From: Polynucleobacter sp. JS-JIR-5-A7
Lineage (GTDB): Bacteria > Pseudomonadota > Gammaproteobacteria > Burkholderiales > Burkholderiaceae
NCBI RefSeq assembly: GCF_018687935.1
Contig: NZ_CP061308.1
Coordinates: 2,096,416-2,160,415, forward strand
DNA length: 64,000 nt
Direction: 5' to 3'
A program made the translations under genes and the position numbers. Position 1 is the stretch's first letter; every line of letters begins with the position of its first letter. The notes beneath the pieces are model-generated. The model saw only the letters and a list, made by a program, of their open reading frames with translations. It was not told the origin of the DNA and did no database searches. Shown one piece after another: positions 50,476 through 61,430 of this stretch.

Positions 50476-51788
50476 GGCCCATTTTTCTTAAACAAAGCAT
50501 AGTAAAAACCATCGTTCGCTTCGGTTGGCAAAAGCTGTCCTGGAGCATCTAATCGTAACGCATTGCCATGCTGCTGCGCAAACCAAGCTGCCTGCTCTTC
50601 ACCCTCCTCCGGAAACACCGAACAAGTAACGTATAAAAGCAGTCCTGCGGGCTTGAGCATCTTCCATACCTGGGTCAAGATTTCACGTTGCTTTTTCTGC
50701 AAGGACTTGATGTCTGCCTCACGCCGTAAAAATGGAATATCTGGATGTCGAGAAACAATGCCCGAGGCCGAGCAAGGGGCATCTAACAAAATTTTGTCAA
50801 AGAGAGTGCCATCCCACCAAGCAGCTTTTGATGCGTCACCGCGAATTACCTTTACTTTTTCAGAGTGCAAGCGCAATCGATCTAAGTTGCCGCCAATTTT
50901 TCCAAGGCGAGCGCCGTCTAACTCTAGCGCAACCATCTGACAGTCTACTAGCTCTAATAGATGGGCTGTCTTTCCTCCTGGCGCTGCGCAAGCGTCTAGT
51001 ATTAAATCACCAGGTTGGGGGTTCAATAGAATTGCTGCTAATTGAGCTCCAGCATCTTGTACTGATGCAGCACCACTATAAAAACCCGGCAACTCAGAAA
51101 CAGGCATAGGATTTGTGATCAACAGCGCACTGGGTAAAGTAATGCCTGCTACCGACTCAATGGGAAAAGATGCAATACCAGCATCATTTAATAAAGCTTG
51201 ATATTGCTCCCGCGTATATTGTTTTTGATTCACTCGCAAAATGAAGGGTGCGCGCTTCGCTTGAGCAAACAAAATGGTTTGCCATAGCTTCGAGTAATTT
51301 CGCTTGAGGTTTGCGCGCCACCACGCGGGAACATACATCGAGATAGGGTCTGGCGGGTAACTAGGTTTGCCCTCGGGGGGCTGCAAAATCAAACTCACTT
51401 TGCGAAGCACAGCATTTACTAAGCCCTTGGCATACATGGTTTGGTCGTACTCGCCACACGCTCTGACTGCCTGATCAACAATCGTATGGGTTGCATAGCC
51501 TTTGCCCTCGGTACCATCGCGCATAAACAACGCAATTGCAACACTCAATAAGTGATCAACTTCAGGTGGCGGAGTTTTGGGTACAAATTGTTTTATCAAT
51601 TCATGAGAGCGAACCCATTTACGCAGCGCATCAAAACTCAAGCTTTGAACTATGGGTCTCTCGTGGGCATCTAGTTGGTCCAATACTTCGGTAAGAGACC
51701 TGCCACTCATAACCTCACCAATAGCTTGTGCGGCAATAGTGATTGCCTCTGAAAGTGGCAGGCTTTGGGCTGTTTTTTGATCTAGCAA
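50472..51788 (-). CDS. rsmB: 16S rRNA m5C967 methyltransferase RsmB
   Basis: 438 residues. N-terminal NusB-like RNA-binding domain (about 10-150), then the methyltransferase domain with ILDACAAPGGKTAHLLEL (SAM), DAPCSASG (first Cys) and YVTCSVFPEE (catalytic Cys). Second after fmt in the def-fmt-rsmB operon, a common order. Confidence 0.95.
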   Translation of the reverse strand: MLDQKTAQSLPLSEAITIAAQAIGEVMSGRSLTEVLDQLDAHERPIVQSLSFDALRKWVRSHELIKQFVPKTPPPEVDHLLSVAIALFMRDGTEGKGYATHTIVDQAVRACGEYDQTMYAKGLVNAVLRKVSLILQPPEGKPSYPPDPISMYVPAWWRANLKRNYSKLWQTILFAQAKRAPFILRVNQKQYTREQYQALLNDAGIASFPIESVAGITLPSALLITNPMPVSELPGFYSGAASVQDAGAQLAAILLNPQPGDLILDACAAPGGKTAHLLELVDCQMVALELDGARLGKIGGNLDRLRLHSEKVKVIRGDASKAAWWDGTLFDKILLDAPCSASGIVSRHPDIPFLRREADIKSLQKKQREILTQVWKMLKPAGLLLYVTCSVFPEEGEEQAAWFAQQHGNALRLDAPGQLLPTEANDGFYYALFKKNGP

Positions 51789-51804
51789 TGGGTTTTACTC
51801 GACG

Positions 51805-52809
51805 TCAAGATTGCTCGACCTTTGTTTTAAAACAAAATGGTTTTTCAGCAACATCAAATGTTTGCAAACAAAGTTTTGCGTTCATTCTTTTACCGCCGGG
51901 CTTTTGCATTTCTAAAACCTCAAGCACGCCAGAGCCGCACTGCACATAAATACTCTCGTCGCCAAACCCCAGAACTTCGCCAGGCAAACCCGACTTACTA
52001 GGAGCCTCTTTTGGCATGCATGAATTCCAAAATTTAATCCCATGCCCAGCAAAACTACTACTGGCACCAGGGAAAGGATTAAACGCCCGAATACGAGCAT
52101 CAATTTGCTTTGCACTCAGGCTCCAGTCAATCTCAGCCTCTGCTTTTAATATTTTCTCTGCATAGGTAATGCCTATATTTGATTGCGGCATGCGAGCCAA
52201 AGGTTTAACACCCCCCAACTGAGCAAGCGTGTTCACAATTAACTTTGCGCCCAAAGCAGCTAATCTATCGTGCAAGGTCACGCTTGTTTCATTGGGCGCA
52301 ATTTCAAGCTCCTCAAGCAAAACCGTGTCGCCCGTATCAAGGCCCGCATCCATCTGCATAATGCATACGCCCGTCTTATGATCGCCTGACTCTATAGCAC
52401 GCTGAATGGGAGCGGCACCGCGCCAACGAGGCAATAGGGATGCATGAATATTAAAACTTCCATGCCTACCTGGACGCTCGCTAATATCCAAAATCTCTTG
52501 GGGCAATATCAAGCCATAAGCAACTACCACCATCGCATCAAAATCAAGCTGGGATAAGCGTTGATATGCTTCTTCTGCCTGTAGCTTTTTTTGCGCATCA
52601 GGATGATTGCGTTTCAGCGTTTCTGGCTGCATCACTGGTATCTGCTTCTCTAATGCAAACTCTTTGACAGGACTGGCTTGCAAATGCATTCCCCTGCCAG
52701 CGCGGCGGTCAGGCTGAGTGAGCGCGAGCACGATTTCATGGCCAGCCTCAGCAATTGCGCGCATCGCTTGCGCTGCAAACTCAGGGGTGCCGGCAAAGAC
52801 AATTTTCAT
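51805..52809 (-). CDS. fmt: Methionyl-tRNA formyltransferase
   Basis: 334 residues. KIVFAGTPEFAAQAM at the start, the formyl-folate site FNIHASLLPRWRGAAPIQRA and MQMDAGLDTGD are diagnostic. Formylates initiator Met-tRNA. Nine bases after def. Confidence 0.96.
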   Translation of the reverse strand: MKIVFAGTPEFAAQAMRAIAEAGHEIVLALTQPDRRAGRGMHLQASPVKEFALEKQIPVMQPETLKRNHPDAQKKLQAEEAYQRLSQLDFDAMVVVAYGLILPQEILDISERPGRHGSFNIHASLLPRWRGAAPIQRAIESGDHKTGVCIMQMDAGLDTGDTVLLEELEIAPNETSVTLHDRLAALGAKLIVNTLAQLGGVKPLARMPQSNIGITYAEKILKAEAEIDWSLSAKQIDARIRAFNPFPGASSSFAGHGIKFWNSCMPKEAPSKSGLPGEVLGFGDESIYVQCGSGVLEVLEMQKPGGKRMNAKLCLQTFDVAEKPFCFKTKVEQS

Positions 52810-52818
52810 GCAGGGCGA

Positions 52819-53334
52819 CTAGCGCTGACCTACCAATTCTTTGGCGCGCTTTTTCATTTTTTGTGAGATACGAGTTCGCTTGAGCAAGGATAGGTACTCA
52901 ACAAATACTTTACCTTGCAGATGATCTAATTCGTGTTGCAAACAAACGGCTAATAGTCCATCAGCCTCAATCTCAAACTCCTTGCCATCAAGATCTAAAG
53001 CCTTCAAGCGTATTTGGGCTGGGCGTTCAACTTCATCATAAAACTCAGGCACTGAAAGACAGCCTTCGCGCCAAGATTTTGTTTCAGCACTCGCCCAAAT
53101 AATTTCTGGATTAATAAAAACCATCAACTCATTTTGCTCATCAGAAACATCAATCACAACAATGCGCTCATGAATATCGACCTGTGTTGCAGCTAACCCA
53201 ACTCCAGGCGCCTCATACATAGTGTCAGCCATATCAGCCACAATTTTTTTAACACGAGCATCTACCTGCGCCACAGGTTTAGCAACTTTATGCAAGCGTG
53301 GGTCGGGGTAACAAAGGACGGTTAACAAAGCCAT
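52819..53334 (-). CDS. def: Peptide deformylase
   Basis: 171 residues from the ATG at 53334 ([15 protein letters not shown]). Motif [11 protein letters not shown], motif II EGCLSVP (metal Cys) and motif [13 protein letters not shown] (metal His pair, catalytic Glu) are intact. In-frame starts at 53379 and 53439 exist; the former has a G-rich stretch before it, so a longer N-terminus cannot be excluded. Removes the formyl group from new proteins. Confidence 0.95.
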   Translation of the reverse strand: MALLTVLCYPDPRLHKVAKPVAQVDARVKKIVADMADTMYEAPGVGLAATQVDIHERIVVIDVSDEQNELMVFINPEIIWASAETKSWREGCLSVPEFYDEVERPAQIRLKALDLDGKEFEIEADGLLAVCLQHELDHLQGKVFVEYLSLLKRTRISQKMKKRAKELVGQR

Positions 53335-53410
53335 GTAGGAATTATCTAACAGAGCAATCCGTCTGTCCTGATTGTTCATAATCCCCCGCAGATCAAAATG
53401 TTTGCTACCT

Positions 53411-54094
53411 ATGCCATCAATACCAAGAACCATCCGCAAAATTGTGCGCGGGGATCAACATTACCCAGCTCGGCTCAATGATCTTTTCGACCCTCCAAGT
53501 TGCCTATATATAAAAGGGAATATTGGGCTGCTGCTGATGCCCATGATCGCCATTGTGGGCTCGCGCAACGCCAGTGCCAAAGGACTCAAAAATGCCAGCC
53601 ACTTTGCCCAAAGCCTGTCTAAGGCTGGTGGCACCATTATTTCCGGGCTAGCCAAGGGAGTTGACGGGGCAGCACACCGCGCCACACTTGGTCTTGGGGC
53701 AAACCATCACACCTTAGCCGTATGCGGGACTGGGCTAGACATTGCCTACCCTCTTGAGCACCAAGGACTGATGACGACGATTGGGCATCATGGTTTATTG
53801 GTTTCAGAGTTTCCACCGGGGGTTGGTCCAAAAGCTTTTCACTTTCCCAGGCGCAATCGCATCATTGCAGCCCTGTCGCTAGGTGTAGTAGTAATCGAAG
53901 CTGCTGAAAAATCAGGCTCCTTAATCACTGCCCGTCTTGCCTGTGAGCTGGGAAGAGAGGTTTTTGCTTTACCCGGCCCCATTGATGACCCTCTTTTTGC
54001 AGGCTGCCATCAACTCATACAACAGGGGGCCAAGTTGGTTCGAAGCCCCCAAGATGTGCTGGAAGAGCTCATTTTTCTCAAAAACCCCATTTAA
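53411..54094 (+). CDS. dprA: DprA-like DNA-processing protein, short form
   Basis: 227 residues. The Rossmann-type DprA core is complete: [43 protein letters not shown] and [20 protein letters not shown]. There is no N-terminal SAM domain and no C-terminal winged helix (typical DprA is about 370 residues). DprA loads RecA on incoming DNA during transformation. The start overlaps the possible longer 5' end of the divergent def gene. Confidence 0.85.
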   Translation: MPSIPRTIRKIVRGDQHYPARLNDLFDPPSCLYIKGNIGLLLMPMIAIVGSRNASAKGLKNASHFAQSLSKAGGTIISGLAKGVDGAAHRATLGLGANHHTLAVCGTGLDIAYPLEHQGLMTTIGHHGLLVSEFPPGVGPKAFHFPRRNRIIAALSLGVVVIEAAEKSGSLITARLACELGREVFALPGPIDDPLFAGCHQLIQQGAKLVRSPQDVLEELIFLKNPI

Positions 54095-54299
54095 AGGGAT
54101 TTTAAGAGGGTTTTATCCAACAAAAAGTCGCCTAATAGGAATCTCAAATGCTTTAAAAAGGGCTTTTTTGGACTTTTCAGGATTTATCGGTTAATAATAA
54201 AAAAGGGATCTGCAATAGGCTAAATCGTAATTTGGTTTAAATTGATCATCCTTTTTCCCTATTAAAAACATTTATTCAGGCTCAAATTTAGGCAAACGC

Positions 54300-56963
54300 G
54301 TGGCTAAAGCATCTACCAAAAGCAGTTCCAAGACCTCATCCGTGGATAACCCAAAGGCGCTGATCATTGCCGAAAAACCCTCGGTTGCCAATGACATCGC
54401 TAAAGCCCTGGGCGGCTTTACCAAGCATGAGGACTATTTTGAAAGCGATGACTTTCTAGTCTCGTCTGCTGTTGGCCATCTTTTAGAAATTGCTGCGCCA
54501 GAAGAATATGACGTCAAACGTGGCAAGTGGTCTTTTGCCAACCTGCCAGTGGTGCCCCCTTATTTTGATTTGCGCCCGATTGCTAAAACAGAGTCGCGCT
54601 TAAAAGTGTTACAAAAATTGATCAAGCGTAAAGACGTTACTTCATTGATTAATGCCTGTGACGCAGGGCGCGAAGGTGAGCTTATCTTCAGACTGATTGC
54701 CCAGCATGCAAAAGCATCGCAATCGATTAAACGCCTATGGCTTCAGTCGATGACGCCAGCATCCATTCGTGATGGCTTTATTAACCTGCGTAGCGATGAA
54801 GATATGCAGCCGCTTGCTGATGCAGCACGCTGCCGCTCTGAGGCTGATTGGCTCGTGGGTATTAATGGCACCCGCGCCATGACTGCTTTCAATAGCAAGA
54901 GTGGTGGCTTCTTCTTAACTACTGTGGGTCGCGTACAAACACCAACTCTCTCTATTGTTGTAGAGCGTGAAGAACTCATCCGCAAATTTATTTCAAAAGA
55001 TTATTGGGAAGTAAAGGCGGAGTTTATTGCTGCAGCTGGAGTATATGAAGGTCGTTGGTTTGATCCTAAGTTTAAGAAAGATGTTGCCGAGCCTGATGCT
55101 CGTGAGAATCGTCTTTGGAGCGAAGCTGCAGCGCAAAGTATTGTGGCAGCTTGTCGCGGAAAAAAAGCAACCGTCAGTGAAGAAGCAAAACCGGCGACCC
55201 AGCTTGCACCACAACTTTTTGATTTGACTAGCTTGCAGCGCGAAGCTAATGCACGTTTTGGTTTCTCTGCAAAAAACACACTAGGCCTTGCGCAAGCTTT
55301 GTATGAACGCCATAAAGTATTGACTTATCCCCGTACTGACGCAAAAGCGCTGCCGGAAGATTATTTGGATACCGTGAAGCAAACCATGGAGAACCTTGCA
55401 GATCACTCGCAAGAATATCGTCCGTTTGCTAAACAAATTTTGCAGGGTGATCCCAAGGACCCCAAAGCAAAAGCAGGTTACGGTTGGATCAAACCTAATA
55501 AACGAATCTTTGATAACTCCAAGATTTCTGATCACTTTGCGATCATCCCAACCCTTGAGTCGCCGAAGAGTTTGAGCGAGCCAGAAGCAAAGCTTTATGA
55601 CTTGGTAGTGCGTCGCTTCTTGGCTGTCTTCTATCCTGCTGCTGAATTCCGGGTCACGACTCGGATTACCGAAGCATCTGGGCATCACTTCAAAACAGAG
55701 GGTCGTGTTCTTGTAAATCCGGGCTGGCTAACTGTTTATGGCAAATCGAATCAGGCAGATGATGAGTTGGTGCCAGTGCAAGAAGGTGAAGCGGTTCAAA
55801 CGGAATCGGTGATTTCTGTGCCCTTGAAAACCAAGCCCCCAGCCCGCTATACAGAAGCAACCTTGCTCTCTGCAATGGAAGGTGCAGGCAAATGGGTTGA
55901 TGATGATGAAATGCGGGAAGCCATGGCCGAAAAAGGTCTTGGGACTCCAGCAACGCGAGCAGCCATCATCGAAGGCTTGCTGGCCGAAAGATACATTGTG
56001 CGCGAAGCGCGTGAACTGATTCCTACCGCGAAAGCATTCCAGCTAATGACTTTGCTGCGCGGCTTAGATGTAGAAGAATTAACTCGCCCTGATTTAACGG
56101 GCAGCTGGGAAAATAAGTTATCGCTCATCGAGCAAGGGAAGATGAATCGCGACACCTTCATGCAAGAAATTGCACAGATGACTCAACGCATTGTGAAACG
56201 CGCAAAAGAATATGACAGCGACACTATCCCAGGTGACTACGCAACAATGACCACGCCCTGCCCACACTGCAAAGGGCCGGTGAAAGAAAACTATCGTCGC
56301 TTTGCTTGTGAAAAATGTGGCTTTACGATTAGCAAAACTCCCGGTGGGCGCGCATTTGAATACCCTGAAGTAGAAGAGCTGTTACGTGAAAAAACGATTG
56401 GGCCTTTACAAGGATTTCGCAGCAAAATAGGTCGCCCCTTTGCCGCCATCATTAAGCTAACTGAAATTCCAGAAGATGATGCTGACTATCCAAATGCAGG
56501 CTTTAAATTAGAGTTTGATTTTGGCAACACGCAAGATGACGAAACGGAAGCGATAGATTTCACCGGTCGCCAAGCTTTAGGCGTATGTCCAAAATGTTCT
56601 GGTGCCGTTTATGAAGATGGCATGCGCTATGTTTGCGAAAACAATACTGGCCCTAGTAAATCTTGCGACTTCAAAACAGGTAAAGTTGTCCTTCAGCAAG
56701 AAGTGTCGGCTGAACAAATTCAAAAATTGCTCAAAGAAGGTAAGACGGATTTGCTGACCAACTTCAAATCTAACCGCACTGGGCGAGGCTTTAAGGCCTA
56801 CTTAGCACTTGGCTCTGATGGAAAAATTGGTTTTGAATTTGAGGCTAAAGCACCTGGTGCAGCCAAAGCGCCCGCTAAGAAGCGTGCGGGTGCCAGCGCT
56901 GCAACTAAGTCCGCAGCAAAACCTAAGCGCGTAAGCAAGGCAAAGTCGTCCTCTAGTAGCTGA
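54300..56963 (+). CDS. topA: DNA topoisomerase I
   Basis: 887 residues, GTG start after an AGG. Toprim domain (LIIAEKPSVANDIAKALGG, DAGREGELI), nucleophile Tyr in LTYPRTDAKALP, then zinc-ribbon-like C-terminal domains (CPHCKGPV, CEKCGF, CPKCSG) and a Lys/Ala-rich tail. Relaxes negative supercoils. The last 166 bases are also read by the MnmC-like gene on the other strand. Confidence 0.96.
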   Translation: MAKASTKSSSKTSSVDNPKALIIAEKPSVANDIAKALGGFTKHEDYFESDDFLVSSAVGHLLEIAAPEEYDVKRGKWSFANLPVVPPYFDLRPIAKTESRLKVLQKLIKRKDVTSLINACDAGREGELIFRLIAQHAKASQSIKRLWLQSMTPASIRDGFINLRSDEDMQPLADAARCRSEADWLVGINGTRAMTAFNSKSGGFFLTTVGRVQTPTLSIVVEREELIRKFISKDYWEVKAEFIAAAGVYEGRWFDPKFKKDVAEPDARENRLWSEAAAQSIVAACRGKKATVSEEAKPATQLAPQLFDLTSLQREANARFGFSAKNTLGLAQALYERHKVLTYPRTDAKALPEDYLDTVKQTMENLADHSQEYRPFAKQILQGDPKDPKAKAGYGWIKPNKRIFDNSKISDHFAIIPTLESPKSLSEPEAKLYDLVVRRFLAVFYPAAEFRVTTRITEASGHHFKTEGRVLVNPGWLTVYGKSNQADDELVPVQEGEAVQTESVISVPLKTKPPARYTEATLLSAMEGAGKWVDDDEMREAMAEKGLGTPATRAAIIEGLLAERYIVREARELIPTAKAFQLMTLLRGLDVEELTRPDLTGSWENKLSLIEQGKMNRDTFMQEIAQMTQRIVKRAKEYDSDTIPGDYATMTTPCPHCKGPVKENYRRFACEKCGFTISKTPGGRAFEYPEVEELLREKTIGPLQGFRSKIGRPFAAIIKLTEIPEDDADYPNAGFKLEFDFGNTQDDETEAIDFTGRQALGVCPKCSGAVYEDGMRYVCENNTGPSKSCDFKTGKVVLQQEVSAEQIQKLLKEGKTDLLTNFKSNRTGRGFKAYLALGSDGKIGFEFEAKAPGAAKAPAKKRAGASAATKSAAKPKRVSKAKSSSSS

Positions 56964-58024
56964 GCTGTAACTAGCTTAGCCGCTAAGGCTGACCACAAAA
57001 TCCCCCTTGACCCCAAGGCAGTAGCCAAGAAAATTCCCGGGCGCTGACGAAGCGCTCCAATGATTGGAAGACGATCGCCAGCAACACAGCGCACGCCAAC
57101 AAACTCATCGTTTTTAATAAGGCTGCTGGAATCCCCCTCTGGATAGTCAAGCAAGCCTTTTGCCTGTGCGCGATTAAATTCATCGCTCGCCTCTCTTGGA
57201 GACAAGTCATCTTCGCCTTCATCAAAACTAGAGCCAACGATCCAGCGATAGCTGCCGTCTTCTAGCTGCTCTGCTGGCAAACAATAGCCATCCCCTGAAA
57301 TGCCTACCTTAGGCAACTTTGACACCCAAGGGTCATCGGGCCCAATTGAAAAAATACTGAGTTGCCCGCGCACTGGTTTTAGGGGGAGATGCACCCCGAG
57401 GCTATTAATTAAATCTTTGCTATCGATTGCTGTAGCAATCACGACCTTCTTCGCACTGATGAGCACATTGTTTGAACAATCAAATAAGTGCCATATTCCA
57501 TTGCACTCTTCCAGCCTTGTAATACGAGTACTCCAAAGGCATCTTAGGCGCTCATGCTCCTTCAGTAGTTGCTTGCTTGCCTCCAATAAATTTAAGCAAG
57601 CCCCGCGAGAAATCCAAACACCGCTTTGTGAGATGCCACACATTGTTCTGGCTTCTTCAACATCGAGAGCAATCGCAATGTCTTCTTTTAAATCTAGAGA
57701 ATGAAGGTGGGCCGAGACTTCTGCGCGATTAAACTCTCTATCTTTTTTTGTCGGCTGAAAAATACCATGTGCTCTCCAAGTCTTTCCCCACCGAGCTTCG
57801 GCCAACAAAAATGCCAGGCGCGTTAAGCGTAATAAACGAGGGGAGCCTTTTCCAATATGCGGGTGCGCTATCGCATAGGCATGACTGGAGCAAGCGGTAG
57901 CAGGGGAGTGAGAGGCATCAATAACGCAGACGGACTTGCCGCGTTCGAGCAACTCATTTGTGATGGTTGCGCCACAAATGCCTGCCCCAATCACCACGAT
58001 TTCATGGTGATGGGGTTCGGTCAT
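56798..58024 (-). CDS. FAD-dependent oxidoreductase, MnmC C-terminal domain-like
   Basis: 408 residues. FAD site VVIGAGICGATITNELLERG, the LKPVRGQLSIF segment, FVGVRCVAGDRLPIIG and ATALGSRGILWSALAAK followed by ALAPARFLAGAL match the oxidase domain of MnmC, which makes the mnm5s2U wobble base in tRNA. The methyltransferase domain is absent here. Its last 55 codons lie antisense to topA, yet the ALAPARFL end is family-like, so the overlap is real. Confidence 0.85.
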   Translation of the reverse strand: MTEPHHHEIVVIGAGICGATITNELLERGKSVCVIDASHSPATACSSHAYAIAHPHIGKGSPRLLRLTRLAFLLAEARWGKTWRAHGIFQPTKKDREFNRAEVSAHLHSLDLKEDIAIALDVEEARTMCGISQSGVWISRGACLNLLEASKQLLKEHERLRCLWSTRITRLEECNGIWHLFDCSNNVLISAKKVVIATAIDSKDLINSLGVHLPLKPVRGQLSIFSIGPDDPWVSKLPKVGISGDGYCLPAEQLEDGSYRWIVGSSFDEGEDDLSPREASDEFNRAQAKGLLDYPEGDSSSLIKNDEFVGVRCVAGDRLPIIGALRQRPGIFLATALGSRGILWSALAAKLVTAQLLEDDFALLTRLGFAADLVAALAPARFLAGALAAPGALASNSKPIFPSEPSAK

Positions 58025-58070
58025 TAATTTAATCTAGGGGTAGCGTAAAAATTACTAATAGCTTTGCAGC

Positions 58071-59936
58071 TTACACGTTCAAGCGCTGTTCGATCTTGGC
58101 ACGAGTCTCTTGCAACTCTTTAGGCAAACGCTCGCCAAGGTGATCAAACAATTCTGTGTGCAGCTTCAGCTCATTTTTCCAGTCATCAACGGCTACATGG
58201 ATCGCTTTAGCAAACTTCTCAGCAGAGTAGTCCAGGCCGCCCCAATGCATATCGGTGTGTTCTGGGCAAATACCAAATGGGGTTTCTTTACCGCTTGCTT
58301 TACCTTCAGCACGATTCAAGATCCATGAAAGAACCCGCATGTTCTCGCCAAAGCCTGGCCATATAAACTTACCATTTTCGTCTTTACGGAACCAGTTCAC
58401 ACAGTAGATCTTCGGCAATACGGCGCCGTCCGCCTCAAGCTTCTTACCAATGTTGAGCCAATGCTGGAAGTAGTCGCTCATGTTGTAACCAGCAAACGCA
58501 ATCATTGCAAATGGGTCTCGACGTACGACACCAATTTGACCAGTAATCGCAGCGGTGGTTTCTGAGCCCAAAGTAGCAGCCATGTAAACACCCTCTACCC
58601 AATCGCGCGCTTCACTTACCAATGGCACGGTATTAGAACGGCGGCCACCGAATAAGAACGCATCAATTGGAACGCCTTCTGGGTCATCCCACTTTGGATC
58701 TACTGCAGGGTTATTGGTCGCAGCTACTGTAAAGCGTGAGTTTGGATGGGCAGCTTTACGGCCTGCAGCGCCATCTGCTGGAGTCCAGTCTTTCCCCTGC
58801 CAATCAATCAAATGTGCTGGTGGTGTCTCTGTCAAACCCTCCCACCAAACATCACCATCATCAGTTAAGCCAACGTTCGTAAAGATCACATCTTGGTTTA
58901 AGGAGTCGATACAGTTTTGGTTGGTTTGGCGGTTTGTGCCAGGGGCAACACCGAAGTAACCAGACTCTGGGTTGATTGCGAACAAACGTGTTTTGCCGGT
59001 AACCGAGTCTTTGCGTGGCTTGATCCATGCAATGTCATCACCAATTGTGGTGACTTTCCAGCCGTCAAATCCTTTTGGTGGAATCATCATAGAGAAGTTG
59101 GTTTTTCCACAGGCGGATGGGAATGCGGCAGCAATGTGGTATTTCTTGCCTTCAGGTGAAGTTACGCCAAGAATCAACATATGCTCAGCCAACCAACCTT
59201 GATCGCGACCCATATTGGATGCAATACGCAATGCGAAACATTTTTTCCCCAACAAAGCATTGCCGCCGTAGCCTGAACCAAAAGACCAAATCTCGCGCGT
59301 CTCTGGGTAATGAACAATGTATTTGGTTTTGTTATTCGGCCATGCAACGTCTTTTTCACCGGCTGCCAATGGTTTGCCTACGGTGTGGATACAAGGAACG
59401 AACTCGCCATCTGCGCCCAACTGATCGATCACTGCCTTGCCCATACGGGTCATGAGGCGCATATTGATTGCAACATAAGGGCTGTCAGATAACTCAACGC
59501 CGATGTGGGCAATTGGCGAGCCGATTGGGCCCATTGAAAATGGCACTACATACATTGTTCTGCCACGCATACAACCATCAAATAATGGATTTAATGTTGC
59601 GCGCATTTCATTTGGCTCCACCCAGTTATTGGTAGGTCCAGCATCTTCTTTTTTAGCCGAACAAATGAAAGTGCGGTCTTCAACGCGGGCGACATCTTCT
59701 GGGTCAGAAAGCGCTAAAAATGAATTTTTCCGTTTTGCAGGATTGAGTCGCTTGAAAACCCCGGCACTTACCAATAATTCACACAACTCATCGTACTCAG
59801 CTTGAGAGCCGTCGCACCAACGAATGGTGTCAGGCTTTGTGAGTGCAGCCACCTCTGAAACCCACTCAATTAAACGCTCGTTTTTTACGTAAGCCGGCGC
59901 ATTCGCATTCACTTGGCCGCTAATAGTTGAAGTCAT
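58071..59936 (-). CDS. pckG: Phosphoenolpyruvate carboxykinase (GTP)
   Basis: 621 residues from the ATG at 59936 (GGGGA upstream). GTP-type [19 protein letters not shown] (kinase loop with the reactive Cys), GDDIAWIKP (metal) and [14 protein letters not shown] are all in place. Converts oxaloacetate to PEP in gluconeogenesis. Confidence 0.96.
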   Translation of the reverse strand: MTSTISGQVNANAPAYVKNERLIEWVSEVAALTKPDTIRWCDGSQAEYDELCELLVSAGVFKRLNPAKRKNSFLALSDPEDVARVEDRTFICSAKKEDAGPTNNWVEPNEMRATLNPLFDGCMRGRTMYVVPFSMGPIGSPIAHIGVELSDSPYVAINMRLMTRMGKAVIDQLGADGEFVPCIHTVGKPLAAGEKDVAWPNNKTKYIVHYPETREIWSFGSGYGGNALLGKKCFALRIASNMGRDQGWLAEHMLILGVTSPEGKKYHIAAAFPSACGKTNFSMMIPPKGFDGWKVTTIGDDIAWIKPRKDSVTGKTRLFAINPESGYFGVAPGTNRQTNQNCIDSLNQDVIFTNVGLTDDGDVWWEGLTETPPAHLIDWQGKDWTPADGAAGRKAAHPNSRFTVAATNNPAVDPKWDDPEGVPIDAFLFGGRRSNTVPLVSEARDWVEGVYMAATLGSETTAAITGQIGVVRRDPFAMIAFAGYNMSDYFQHWLNIGKKLEADGAVLPKIYCVNWFRKDENGKFIWPGFGENMRVLSWILNRAEGKASGKETPFGICPEHTDMHWGGLDYSAEKFAKAIHVAVDDWKNELKLHTELFDHLGERLPKELQETRAKIEQRLNV

Positions 59937-60026
59937 ATGTTTCCCCATGAAGATTGAATTTTTTAATCCAATGATTTTATCATTTTGGACATATTTGACG
60001 GCTCAGCAAGTCACACGACCAAGCTC

Positions 60027-61388
60027 TTATTTGCCGATACAGAATTGGCTAAAAATTTTGCCCAAAAGGTCATCTGGTAGGAGCTTGCCCGTTATTTGGC
60101 CAAGATGATTTTGGGCCAAAGATAGCTCTTCTGCGAACAATTCAAGCGAATTATTACCATTTGCAGCAAATTTTTCTGATTTTTCAATATGTTCGGCGGC
60201 GCGCTCTAAACAATCCAAGTGGCGCCTGCGAGCAACAATTGCCCCTTCTTGAGGGCCACTCCAGCCAACGGTTTCGAGAATTTTCTGTTTCAGGGCTTCA
60301 ACACCCTCGCCTGTTTTCGCCGAAATCAACAAAGCCCTATCTTTTATGACGCCGGAATTTTTATCCAATAAATCAGACTTATTCATCAACTCCAAAACGG
60401 GGCAATTGGCGGGTGCGGCATCCAAAATTTGAACCCTTAAATCATTAGCTTCTTTTTCGGCATTCGGGGCGGTCAAGAAAATAATCAAATCTGCCAGACG
60501 AATCGCATCCCAGGTTCTCTCAATCCCCTTTGCCTCAACCTCGTCCGAGGTTTGCCTTAATCCAGCGGTATCAATAATGTGCATTGGCACCCCCTCAATC
60601 TGGATGCTTTCTTTCACTCTATCCCGGGTGGTGCCAGCAATAGGAGTCACGATAGCAACTTCCTCACCGGCCAGCCTATTTAAGAGTGAGCTCTTGCCAA
60701 CATTGGGGGCGCCAGCCAATACCAGCTGTATGCCATCGCGCAAAATTTTTCCTTGCTTGGCGTTGTTGCGCAGCGCTTGAAGTTTTGTTTTCACTGCCGA
60801 AAGACGATCGCGTGCTTGCGCGTTTTCTAGAAACTCGATTTCTTCTTCGGGGAAATCAAGGGTCGATTCCACCAAAATTCTTAGCTGGGTAATTTCTTCA
60901 ACAAGACTATTGATGTCGTCTGAAAAGGCGCCCTGCAAGGATCTGGCAGCTCCACGGACGGCTGCCTCACTCTGTGCATCAATCAAGTCTGCTATTGCCT
61001 CAGCCTGGGCTAAGTCAACTTTGTTATTGAGATAGGCGCGTAGAGTGAACTCACCGGGCTCAGCGATAACGAGACCAGCTTCTTTGCCAAGCTCGAGGCA
61101 GCGCCTCATTACTAGCTCAAGCAGCTGAGGGCCGCCATGGCACTGCAACTCCAAAACATCTTCGCCAGTAAACGAAGCGGGTGCGGCAAAATAAATTGCT
61201 ACCAATTGGTCGATGAGCTGCCCGCCCGCATCGCGCAAGCTGAGCAGGGTTGCTTGGCGAGGAAGTAGATCCCTTTGAAAAAGGGCTTTGATGATTGGCC
61301 TTAGGTATTGTCCACTCAAGCGGACAATACCAACCCCAGCTTTACCTGGGGCGGTTGCTACAGCAATGATGGGAAGCTTACGAGTCAT
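60027..61388 (-). CDS. mnmE: tRNA uridine modification GTPase MnmE
   Basis: 453 residues. N-terminal folate-binding domain (GVGIVRLSGQ, LELQCHGGP). The G domain has GAPNVGKSSLLN, DTAGLR and NKSD, and the tail ends FCIGK with the conserved Cys. With MnmG it installs cmnm5U at the wobble position. The window also has the MnmC-like gene of the same pathway. Start ambiguous between two adjacent ATGs. Confidence 0.96.
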   Translation of the reverse strand: MTRKLPIIAVATAPGKAGVGIVRLSGQYLRPIIKALFQRDLLPRQATLLSLRDAGGQLIDQLVAIYFAAPASFTGEDVLELQCHGGPQLLELVMRRCLELGKEAGLVIAEPGEFTLRAYLNNKVDLAQAEAIADLIDAQSEAAVRGAARSLQGAFSDDINSLVEEITQLRILVESTLDFPEEEIEFLENAQARDRLSAVKTKLQALRNNAKQGKILRDGIQLVLAGAPNVGKSSLLNRLAGEEVAIVTPIAGTTRDRVKESIQIEGVPMHIIDTAGLRQTSDEVEAKGIERTWDAIRLADLIIFLTAPNAEKEANDLRVQILDAAPANCPVLELMNKSDLLDKNSGVIKDRALLISAKTGEGVEALKQKILETVGWSGPQEGAIVARRRHLDCLERAAEHIEKSEKFAANGNNSLELFAEELSLAQNHLGQITGKLLPDDLLGKIFSQFCIGK

Positions 61389-61430
61389 CATTGCTGTTTG
61401 TTTTTCATGAAATGCTATGCCATCAACAAA

